Assembly: GCA_027003085.1 (NCBI GenBank)
Contig: JALWYR010000076.1
Span: forward strand, 1 to 6,973
From: Flavobacteriales bacterium
Lineage (GTDB): Bacteria; Bacteroidota; Bacteroidia; Flavobacteriales; Flavobacteriaceae
Reading direction: 5' to 3'
Length of the DNA: 6,973 nt
The position numbers and the translations under genes are program-made. Of the stretch, positions 1-5,090 are shown piece by piece; the first letter of the stretch is position 1, and each line of letters begins with the position of its first letter. Under the pieces are notes generated by a model. That model ran no database searches and was not told where the DNA came from. It was given only the letters and a program-made list of their open reading frames with translations.

Positions 1-380
1 TGGAACAATTCGCGCACCTGGCGCATTTCGTCCTCGCCGCCCAATACCCAGCGCAAAATCCGGTGGCCCGACCAGCGGCAAAGCGTGTAGGCAATAAGTC
101 CCGAAAGAAACATACCCGCCACCGTAACCAACAGTCCGGCCCAAAAACCCAACAAATAGCCGGCGCTGGTAACCAAAAAAATCGTGGGCACGGCAAAAAA
201 CACGTCCGAGGCCAATAAAAGGCCGATAACCAGGCCTATCACCAACGGCGAACTACCGGTTACGGCCGCCACATAGTGCTTGACATCGCTCACCGACAGC
301 CAACCCGTTAAGTTCATCAGCAAAAATATGCCGACAAAAAAACCGATGATGTAAGCATAGAGTTTGAGCAAATGCTTCAC
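1..380 (-). CDS. VTT/DedA-like (TVP38/SNARE-associated) membrane protein, C-terminus beyond the window
   Basis: About 126 residues are visible and the frame stays open to the left edge, so the C-terminus is missing. The visible part is mostly hydrophobic: a first membrane segment at roughly residues 4-23, then a long hydrophobic stretch containing AVPTIFLVTSAGYLLGFWAG and SGLIAYTLCRWSG. This resembles the VTT-domain pattern of a re-entrant segment followed by a G...Y..(R)..G helix. VTT/DedA proteins are inner-membrane proteins, several of which have been implicated in moving phospholipids or undecaprenyl phosphate across the bilayer; the substrate here is unknown. The GTG start at 378-380 overlaps the pssA stop (GTGA), which implies translational coupling and is why this start was chosen. 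An internal ATG 21 codons later would remove the first membrane segment. Family assignment is by pattern only. The gene is followed on the same strand by DNA outside the window. Confidence 0.72.
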   Translation of the reverse strand, partial: MKHLLKLYAYIIGFFVGIFLLMNLTGWLSVSDVKHYVAAVTGSSPLVIGLVIGLLLASDVFFAVPTIFLVTSAGYLLGFWAGLLVTVAGMFLSGLIAYTLCRWSGHRILRWVLGGEDEMRQVRELF

Positions 381-1075
381 GCCGGATGCTTTTGGAAATA
401 AACAATCGAAAGCAAAATATAGAGCAAAAGCACGAAAACAATTCCCGGAATGCCAAGCCAAAACAACAAGATTGCCGAAAGCACAATCAACAGGTATTTG
501 AACGCATTATTTTGCCAAGCGCCATCCTTGAATTTCAGGGCCAACAAAGGCACGGGCGCATTGAGCATCAGGGCCGAAAACAAAACAACCGACACGGCCA
601 CCACAGGCAAGCGGAAATAAGGTGTCAGGAAAAAATCCGGGTGATAGGCGATGCTAAGCCCTACCGAAAACAAAAAAAGGGCATTGGCCGGCGTGGGCAG
701 ACCGATAAAATGTTCTTTTTGGCGCGGGTCCAGGTTGAAACGGGCCAAGCGCCAAGCCGATGCCGGCGCAATGAGCAGCGCAAACCAAGGCACGGACGAA
801 GCGGGCATCACCTCCTGCCAAATCCTGAATAGCAAAAAAGCAGGTGCCAAGCCGCTGGTTACCAAATCGGCCAGGGAATCCAATTCCAAACCCAAGGCGG
901 AACTCGTTCGGGTTAGCCGTGCCACCAAGCCATCGATAAAGTCGAATCCGATACCGGTCAAAACCAACCAAAAAGCCGTTAAATATTGGCCACGGAAAAT
1001 AAATACGATGGCCGCAGTGCCCGCCAAAAGGTTGAGCAGCGTGAAAAAATTGGCTAAATTGCGCTTGATGGGCAT
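377..1075 (-). CDS. pssA: CDP-diacylglycerol--serine O-phosphatidyltransferase (phosphatidylserine synthase)
   Basis: Integral membrane enzyme that joins CDP-diacylglycerol and L-serine to give phosphatidylserine and CMP, the first committed step toward phosphatidylethanolamine. At 232 residues it is the size of the Bacillus-type (subclass II) enzyme. The CDP-alcohol phosphotransferase signature D-x2-DG-x2-AR-x8-G-x3-D-x3-D is complete: D45, D48, G49, A52, R53, G62, D66 and D70, where the aspartates bind metal and act in catalysis. The N-terminal NFFTLLNLLAG and the following GLAP at residues 75-78 are typical of PssA rather than of PgsA. Several further hydrophobic helices fill residues 80-232. 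It is the first gene of a two-gene minus-strand unit with the VTT-like gene, overlapping it by 4 nt, and is divergent from the DUF4294 gene. A -7 box lies 26 nt upstream of its ATG. No defect is visible. Confidence 0.93.
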   Translation of the reverse strand: MPIKRNLANFFTLLNLLAGTAAIVFIFRGQYLTAFWLVLTGIGFDFIDGLVARLTRTSSALGLELDSLADLVTSGLAPAFLLFRIWQEVMPASSVPWFALLIAPASAWRLARFNLDPRQKEHFIGLPTPANALFLFSVGLSIAYHPDFFLTPYFRLPVVAVSVVLFSALMLNAPVPLLALKFKDGAWQNNAFKYLLIVLSAILLFWLGIPGIVFVLLLYILLSIVYFQKHPA

Positions 1076-1100
1076 AAAATTTGCACGGTATTTGCACCGG

Positions 1101-1108
1101 CAAAGGTA
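1101..1108 (-). promoter_or_regulatory. Bacteroidota -7 promoter element for pssA
   Basis: On the minus strand this reads TACCTTTG, an exact match to the Bacteroidota -7 consensus TAnnTTTG, 25 nt from the pssA ATG. It lies in the 49-bp gap (1076-1124) between divergent pssA and the DUF4294 gene. No convincing -33 TTTG partner is present; the -33 region would fall at the start of the DUF4294 coding sequence. The + strand side of the gap holds only a near-match (TATTTTAG, 1111-1118), so the DUF4294 promoter is unresolved. Confidence 0.5.
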
Positions 1109-1124
1109 GCTATTTTAGAAAAAT

Positions 1125-1943
1125 ATGGTTCGACGATTGTTTATCATCTTGTTTGCCGCCGGGCTACCCTTGGCGGTTTGGTCCCAATCGGCCGACAGCA
1201 CTTTCGAAGCCCGACGGCAGGAGGTAATGGGGCAGTGGATGGTGTCGGACAGTGTGGAAATAACGCCTACCGATACCATTCCGGTGTTTTCGCTGGACAC
1301 CATTGTTTTGCTCCCCGACCTGTATTTTTCGCGTATGTCCGATTACTACAAATACCGTGTGCTTTGGCGCAAAACCGTCAAGGTTTATCCACTGGCCAAA
1401 AAAATGGGCGAAGACCTGCAAAAACTGGACGAACGGCTCAGCCGGATGACGCCCGCCCAACGCCGGCACTACAAGCGCATTGTGGAGCGCTATGTGCGCA
1501 AGGTTATCGAACCGCAATTGCACGAACTCACCGTAACCGAAGGGCGGGTCTTGGTTAAACTGGTGCACCGGCAAACGGGTATGACCGTGTATGAGTTCCT
1601 CAAAAAATACAAGAGCGGTCTTTCGGCCATGTGGTGGCAATCCCTGGCCAAAATCTATAAAATCGATTTGAAAATGCGTTACGAACCTTCCACGTCCAAA
1701 GACGATTTTTGGATGGAAGATATTTTGCAACGCGCGTTTTCCGAAGGCATTTTGGACCGCACGCCTTCGAAAGTGCCGGTGGATTACTACAAGTTGTTTC
1801 CCCGGTTTATGGAAAAAATGCCCGAACGTTACCGCCATCCCGAACGCTTTGTATCGAAACGAAAATTATTCCCATCTTTGCGACGAATCGACAGCGTGCA
1901 AAAGGCCCGCCAACGCCGGGCCGGCACATCGGCAAATCCTTGA
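1125..1943 (+). CDS. Secreted DUF4294 domain-containing protein
   Basis: 272 residues. A signal peptide is clear: two arginines after the start, a hydrophobic core, and probable cleavage after S20 (VWS|QS), so the product is exported to the periplasm or envelope. The DUF4294 region spans about residues 65-190. It carries the family pattern of YYKYRVLWRKTVKVYPLAKK (75-94), a charged helical stretch, IEPQLHELTVTEGRVLVKL (128-146), then HRQTG and GLSAMWWQ (165-172). Molecular function is unknown for the family. The tail after ~240 is basic and low in hydrophobics (KRKLFPSLRR, QKARQRRAG). The last 29 codons (1854-1940) are the segment present a second time at 4162-4248, so the present C-terminus may have arrived with the inserted cassette; the frame is nevertheless intact. 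It ends in TGA followed at once by an in-frame TAG. The likely ancestral neighbour downstream is the exonuclease gene at 4255. Confidence 0.88.
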   Translation: MVRRLFIILFAAGLPLAVWSQSADSTFEARRQEVMGQWMVSDSVEITPTDTIPVFSLDTIVLLPDLYFSRMSDYYKYRVLWRKTVKVYPLAKKMGEDLQKLDERLSRMTPAQRRHYKRIVERYVRKVIEPQLHELTVTEGRVLVKLVHRQTGMTVYEFLKKYKSGLSAMWWQSLAKIYKIDLKMRYEPSTSKDDFWMEDILQRAFSEGILDRTPSKVPVDYYKLFPRFMEKMPERYRHPERFVSKRKLFPSLRRIDSVQKARQRRAGTSANP

Positions 1944-1948
1944 TAGAT
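1855..1948 (+). repeat. Direct repeat, left copy (3' end of the DUF4294 gene)
   Basis: Matches 4163-4253 at a constant offset of 2308 bp over 1855-1941. There are only two differences: T/A at 1866 versus 4174, and T/C at 1929 versus 4237. 1867-1928 is an uninterrupted 62-bp identity. Beyond it, the left copy has an extra TGA before a shared TAGAT, so the match extends to 1948 with one 3-bp gap. The repeat contains a GC-rich hairpin (GGCCCG / CGGGCC, 7-nt loop) at 1904-1922. This copy supplies the functional C-terminus and stop of the DUF4294 gene. It marks the left boundary of the AT-rich cassette with the ATPase/RloB pair. Confidence 0.95.
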
Positions 1949-2148
1949 AAGTTTTTCGGGGTTTATTCAAATTTATTTTTTTGATGTTTTTACTTTCTAT
2001 TTTGGGGCTGGAATTTAGCTTGAATGTTTATGTGGATATTTTTTACCTATATTTATTACGATATTTTCTCCTGGAAATTTATATTTATAAAAAAAATTCG
2101 TATTTTTGCGATAGTAAATCGAATTTTCCGTTTTAAAAACACAAAATT
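1944..2148 (+). other. AT-rich leader between the DUF4294 gene and the ATPase gene
   Basis: About 24% GC by hand count over 1951-2148, far below the neighbouring core genes, with long T and A runs. No convincing gene is present. No strong hairpin followed by a T tract was found, so there is no clear terminator for DUF4294, although T-rich stretches at about 1967-1990 are present. The 3' part holds an exact -7 box (2101-2108) that probably drives the ATPase/RloB pair. The composition marks it as part of the acquired cassette. Confidence 0.6.
2101..2108 (+). promoter_or_regulatory. Bacteroidota -7 promoter element for the ATPase/RloB operon
   Basis: TATTTTTG is an exact TAnnTTTG match, 40 nt upstream of the ATPase ATG. 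It is followed by a G+C-containing initiator region and a short AT-rich leader ending ACAAAATTATG. There is no clear -33 TTTG at the usual ~20-nt spacing. In DNA this AT-rich a chance match is possible, but its position relative to the operon start supports it. Confidence 0.5.
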
Positions 2149-3495
2149 ATGCTCATCCGATTTGTTGTCGAAAATTTCCTGTCGTTCAAAGATGAAACCG
2201 AATTCAACATGTTGGCCGATAATTTTCGGATTCATCCGCATCATTTATACAAGGCCAAAAGCTTGAAAATTCTCAAAGGTTCGGTTATTTACGGCGCCAA
2301 TGGTGCCGGAAAATCCAATTTGATTAAGTCCGTCGGTTTTTTCCAAAACTTGGTAAGCACGGGAAAATTGTCCGCATCGGTAAATCCGAAAAAATTCAAA
2401 TTGGATCCCGGAAACGCCGGCAAACCGGTTAATTTTGAAATTGAATTCTACTTTAAACGAAAAATCTATCACTACGGCGTCCAACTCAATGACAGAACGG
2501 TCGAAAACGAATGGCTTTATATTTCGGGCGTTACCACGGCCGACAAAATGATTTTCGAGAGGAAAACCCTTGAAAACGGTAAAAGCAAAATCAAGTTCAA
2601 CGCCAAATTCCTTAAAACGCCCAAGGACAAATTGCTTGTTCAATTGCTGGAACAGCAATTGCTGCAACATGATGAGCTATTATTAAACAAATATAATATT
2701 CTCAAACAAATTGATATTTCTAATGTAAGATTTTGGATTAAAAAAAATTTGAAGATTATTTATCACAAATCAAAATTTATAGGATTAGTCCCATTTTTAT
2801 CTGATTCAAAGGTTAAGCATTTTACAAATAACTTATTACAATCCATGCAAGTAGGTGCTAATGGCTTGGATATTTTGAACATTCCTTTCGATTCATTCTT
2901 TGGTATCGATGATGAAGAATTTAAATTGAACTTACAAAATGATTTAAACGAAAATAAAAAAGAAATTATTTTCACTAGGAATGATGAATATTTTGTTGCT
3001 ACGAAAGAGGATAAAAAATATTTTGTAAAAAAAATCGTTGCTGAACATATTAATAAAAACAAAGAAAAAATAAACTTCGACCTTACCGAAGAATCGGACG
3101 GAACCCGCCGGTTGTTGGATTTTATTCCGGCCTTTTATCAAATCCTTAATGAAGACGTAACTTTTTTTATTGACGAAATTGACCAAAGTATTCACCCGGC
3201 CTTGCTCTATGAATTGGCCAAAAAAATCATGAATGAGCCCCGCACAAAAGGGCAATTGATTTTTACCACCCACGAATCCAACCTTTTGGATTTGAATATT
3301 TTTCGTCAGGACGAAATTTGGTTTGCCGAAAAAAACGACGAAGGAGCCACGGAGCTTTATTCGTTAAGCGAATTCCGGCCCCGGCCCGATTTGGACCTTC
3401 GCAAAGGATACTTGAAAGGACGTTTCGGCGCCATTCCGTTTACCGGCGATTTGAAAAACCTCGATTGGAATGATGCGAAAAAAACGAGGGTATAA
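2149..3495 (+). CDS. AAA family ATPase of the AbiLi / RloA type (ABC-like, AAA_15/AAA_21)
   Basis: 448 residues. The N-terminus (MLIRFVVENFLSFKDETEFN) is the β-strand plus NF.SF motif that opens OLD/RecF-like ABC ATPases. Walker A is GANGAGKS at 49-56. The ABC signature-like ESDGTRR is at 315-321, Walker B VTFFIDE at 337-343 (D342, catalytic E343), and the H-switch TTHES has H375. The tail FRQDEIWFAEKN.EGATELYSL is the conserved C-terminal block of these ATPases. All nucleotide-binding residues are present, so it is probably active. The downstream gene overlaps by 26 nt and encodes a RloB-family Toprim protein; ATPase plus RloB is the composition of the AbiL abortive-infection system. The inferred role is an ATPase sensor/scaffold that controls the RloB effector on phage attack. 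Oddity: nucleotides about 2671-3070 (residues ~175-305, between Walker A and signature) are ~24% GC, while both ends are near 45-50%, suggesting a chimeric gene. A general OLD-like ATPase is the alternative call. Confidence 0.9.
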   Translation: MLIRFVVENFLSFKDETEFNMLADNFRIHPHHLYKAKSLKILKGSVIYGANGAGKSNLIKSVGFFQNLVSTGKLSASVNPKKFKLDPGNAGKPVNFEIEFYFKRKIYHYGVQLNDRTVENEWLYISGVTTADKMIFERKTLENGKSKIKFNAKFLKTPKDKLLVQLLEQQLLQHDELLLNKYNILKQIDISNVRFWIKKNLKIIYHKSKFIGLVPFLSDSKVKHFTNNLLQSMQVGANGLDILNIPFDSFFGIDDEEFKLNLQNDLNENKKEIIFTRNDEYFVATKEDKKYFVKKIVAEHINKNKEKINFDLTEESDGTRRLLDFIPAFYQILNEDVTFFIDEIDQSIHPALLYELAKKIMNEPRTKGQLIFTTHESNLLDLNIFRQDEIWFAEKNDEGATELYSLSEFRPRPDLDLRKGYLKGRFGAIPFTGDLKNLDWNDAKKTRV

Positions 3496-4141
3496 AAGGG
3501 AAGCCTACGGACTTAAACGTGACTACCGCTTGTTTGCCATTGCTTGCGAAGGCAAACGCGAGGCGGACTATTTCCGCTTTCTGGAATCAATATCCCGGGG
3601 CATTGCCATTGATATTATAGAAGAAATTGTATCCGATTCGGAAATGCAAGTTAAACATTCCAATAAATCGGCGCCGAAGTGGCTTTTGGACAGGGCGGTT
3701 CGGTATATCGAAAAGGAAGGCCTTGATGACGAAGACGAATTGTGGTTTGTTTTGGACGTGGACGATTGGAAAAAAGAACAAATAAGGGAAATTGCCGAAT
3801 ATTGCCGCCAAAAACCCAATTGGCATATTGCCATTAGCAATCCTTGTTTCGAAGTATGGTTGTATTATCACATAAATGCATCAGTCCCCGGAAACCTGAA
3901 ATCCAGCAACAAATGCAAGGATTGGAAACAAGCATTGAATTCCAAGTCGAAAGGTGGTTACAGCAAAGAATCTTATTTGATGCTTATCAAAGAAGCTATT
4001 GTAAATGCAAGCAATGCCGATACCGACAAAGCCCACTATTTTCCGGATACAGGCCAAACAAAAGTTTATTTGCTGGCCAAAGCCATTATGAAACGAGTCG
4101 GGATTAATGAGTTTATGGAGTTTATTCAATCTTTGCAGTGA
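3470..4141 (+). CDS. rloB: RloB-family Toprim protein (AbiLii-like putative effector)
   Basis: 223 residues, normal for the family. A basic N-terminus (residues 1-20) precedes a Toprim-like core: a β-strand with AIACEGKREADYF (conserved E27 and E31), then ELWFVLDVDDW (DxD at D95/D97), the metal-binding pattern of Toprim nucleases. The hallmark ISNPCFEVWLYYH (121-133, E127) and the late GQTKVY motif are typical of RloB proteins. In AbiL-like systems this protein is the likely toxic nuclease partner; nuclease activity here is inferred, and the target is unknown. The start ATG lies inside the 3' end of the ATPase gene (26-nt overlap), with a second ATG directly after it at 3473; either gives nearly the same product. 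The overlap implies co-translation and a fixed stoichiometry. The 3' end lies 21 nt before the right direct repeat, so the gene completes the cassette. Confidence 0.88.
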   Translation: MMRKKRGYKREAYGLKRDYRLFAIACEGKREADYFRFLESISRGIAIDIIEEIVSDSEMQVKHSNKSAPKWLLDRAVRYIEKEGLDDEDELWFVLDVDDWKKEQIREIAEYCRQKPNWHIAISNPCFEVWLYYHINASVPGNLKSSNKCKDWKQALNSKSKGGYSKESYLMLIKEAIVNASNADTDKAHYFPDTGQTKVYLLAKAIMKRVGINEFMEFIQSLQ

Positions 4142-4161
4142 AATTTCTTAGAAATTATGCC

Positions 4162-4251
4162 CCGAAACGAAAAATATTCCCATCTTTGCGACGAATCGAC
4201 AGCGTGCAAAAGGCCCGCCAACGCCGGGCCGGCACACCGGCAAATCCTTAG
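4162..4251 (+). pseudogene. Orphan 3' fragment of the DUF4294 gene (displaced C-terminal tail)
   Basis: Read in the DUF4294 frame this encodes 29 codons and a TAG stop. It is identical to the C-terminus of the upstream DUF4294 protein except S244P, L248I and S269P; the first of these is at the edge, outside the strict repeat. There is no start codon of its own in that frame. The TAG is 3 nt before the exonuclease ATG (TAG ATT ATG) and in the same frame. This tight spacing suggests that this copy is the ancestral gene end and that the copy attached to DUF4294 today came with the insert. The 5' three-quarters of the gene are absent here. Confidence 0.85.
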
Positions 4252-4253
4252 AT
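4163..4253 (+). repeat. Direct repeat, right copy
   Basis: Partner of 1855-1948: 85 of 87 ungapped bases match, then a 3-bp gap (the left copy has an added TGA) followed by shared TAGAT. It fills the leader directly in front of the exonuclease gene and carries the same GC-rich hairpin at 4212-4230. It is the right boundary of the ATPase/RloB cassette; sequence on its left (4142-4162) is AT-rich and unrelated to DUF4294. Confidence 0.95.
4212..4230 (+). other. GC-rich hairpin inside the repeat, upstream of the exonuclease gene
   Basis: GGCCCG pairs perfectly with CGGGCC around a 7-nt loop (CCAACGC). The same structure is at 1904-1922. In the left copy it is inside coding sequence. In the right copy it sits in the untranslated leader, ending 24 nt before the exonuclease ATG. 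No T run follows either copy, so it is not a standard terminator. It could be part of a recombination site, a weak translation modulator, or merely a by-product of coding for an R/A-rich tail. Confidence 0.4.
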
Positions 4254-4254
4254 T

Positions 4255-5076
4255 ATGAAATTTGATTTCGACCGTCCGCTTGCTATTTTCGACCTGGAAA
4301 CCACGGGCATCAACCCGGCCAAAGACCGTATTGTGGAAATATCCATCCTGCGCGTGGAACCCGATGGCACCGAAAAGCTTTATACCCGCCGGATCAATCC
4401 CGGCATTCCCATTCCGCCCAAAGCCACCCAAATTCACGGCATCACGGATGAAGACGTAAAAAATGAGCCCAAATTCGAAGAAGTGGCCGACGAAATATAC
4501 CGGCTGGTGGAAGACGCCTACCTGGTGGGTTTCAATTCCAACCGCTTCGATTTGCCTATGCTGGTGGAGGAACTGATTCGCGCCGGCAAGCAGGTGGATT
4601 TGAAAAAGAACAAAACCATCGACGTGCAGGTGATTTATCACAAAAAAGAACCCCGCAACCTGTCGGCCGCCTACCGGTTTTATACGGGCAAGGAATTGGA
4701 AAACGCCCATTCGGCCGAAGCCGACGTAAGGGCCACCTGGGAAGTGTTTCGTGCCCAATTGGAAAAATACGACGACCTGCCCCAAACCCCCGACCAATTG
4801 GCCGCCTTTGCCGGATTCGGACGCTATGCCGACTTTCAGGGCCGCGTGGTGTATGACGAAAAGGGCGACGAAATCATCAATTTCGGAAAATACAAGGGCC
4901 AACGCATCGAAGACGTGCTGCAAAAAGACCCCGGCTACTACGGCTGGATTATGCAGGCCGATTTTCCCAATTACACCAAAATGGTTTTCCGCAACGTATA
5001 TGAACGGATCAAACTCCGCGAACACGAAGCCAAATTGCAAGCGCTCAAAGATAAATTCAACGGCAACAAACCCTAA
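4255..5076 (+). CDS. DnaQ-like DEDDh 3'-5' exonuclease with ExoX-like C-terminal domain
   Basis: 273 residues. The exonuclease domain (residues ~8-168) has all DEDDh motifs: Exo I FDLETTG (D13, E15), Exo II NSNRFDLP (D99), and Exo III NAHSAEADV (H152, D157). These coordinate two metals for 3'-5' hydrolysis of DNA. After a linker, NFGKYKG at 209-215 with GYYGWIMQADFP begins the small domain found at the C-terminus of ExoX-like exonucleases, a probable nucleic-acid-binding module. The end is helical and charged. It is distinct from a polymerase-III epsilon subunit because no PHP or polymerase partner is present; a DNA-repair role is likely. The ATG is 3 nt after the TAG of the displaced DUF4294 tail, so it probably was once co-transcribed with DUF4294. 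Today it lies downstream of rloB. hflX follows after 14 nt on the same strand. Confidence 0.88.
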   Translation: MKFDFDRPLAIFDLETTGINPAKDRIVEISILRVEPDGTEKLYTRRINPGIPIPPKATQIHGITDEDVKNEPKFEEVADEIYRLVEDAYLVGFNSNRFDLPMLVEELIRAGKQVDLKKNKTIDVQVIYHKKEPRNLSAAYRFYTGKELENAHSAEADVRATWEVFRAQLEKYDDLPQTPDQLAAFAGFGRYADFQGRVVYDEKGDEIINFGKYKGQRIEDVLQKDPGYYGWIMQADFPNYTKMVFRNVYERIKLREHEAKLQALKDKFNGNKP

Positions 5077-5090
5077 AAATTTTTTGCACT

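Larger units (their letters stand above)
1942..4162 (+). mobile_element. Putative inserted defence cassette bounded by direct repeats
   Basis: The interval between the two repeat copies holds a ~24% GC leader, an AAA ATPase gene, an overlapping RloB-family gene and 21 nt of AT-rich DNA, and nothing else. The repeats duplicate the 3' end of the DUF4294 gene in a way that leaves that gene complete. This is the architecture left when an integrative element enters the 3' end of a gene. There is no integrase, transposase, terminal inverted repeat or tRNA inside. It is therefore either a cargo remnant, a passenger mobilised in trans, or a product of recombination between DUF4294 3' ends. Recombination between the copies would delete about 2.3 kb and restore DUF4294 next to the exonuclease gene. 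Insertion is an inference; the repeats are observed. Confidence 0.55.

Noticed and set aside
386..1109. Plus-strand frames of 148 and 152 codons opposite pssA
   Set aside because: Antisense to pssA, which has the full CDP-alcohol transferase signature. The products are K/R/Q-rich, a shadow of a hydrophobic membrane protein.
1944..2148. Retron or other RNA-based defence component in the leader
   Set aside because: No reverse transcriptase is encoded nearby and no long inverted repeats suitable for an msr-msd structure were seen.
2024..2266. 80-codon open frame in the AT-rich leader running into the ATPase gene
   Set aside because: It overlaps the ATPase start out of frame. Its F/I/K/Y-rich composition reflects AT-rich DNA, and no domain or start signal is apparent.
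4142..4156. Inverted repeat AATTTC-TTA-GAAATT after rloB as a terminator
   Set aside because: The stem is only 6 bp and mostly A-T, and no T run follows, so it is unlikely to terminate transcription.
1855..4253. Simple IS element or composite transposon
   Set aside because: There is no transposase or terminal inverted repeat. The direct repeats (~90 bp) are far longer than a target-site duplication and correspond to a gene tail.
4126..5040. 304-codon open frame on the minus strand
   Set aside because: It lies opposite the exonuclease gene, which has complete catalytic motifs. The minus-strand product is low-complexity G/F/V/H-rich without a recognisable domain, as expected of a mirror of G+C-biased codons.
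4255..5076. Exonuclease as a third gene of the defence system
   Set aside because: It lies outside the right repeat, has core-like composition, and is spaced 3 nt from the ancestral DUF4294 stop, so it belongs to the host locus.
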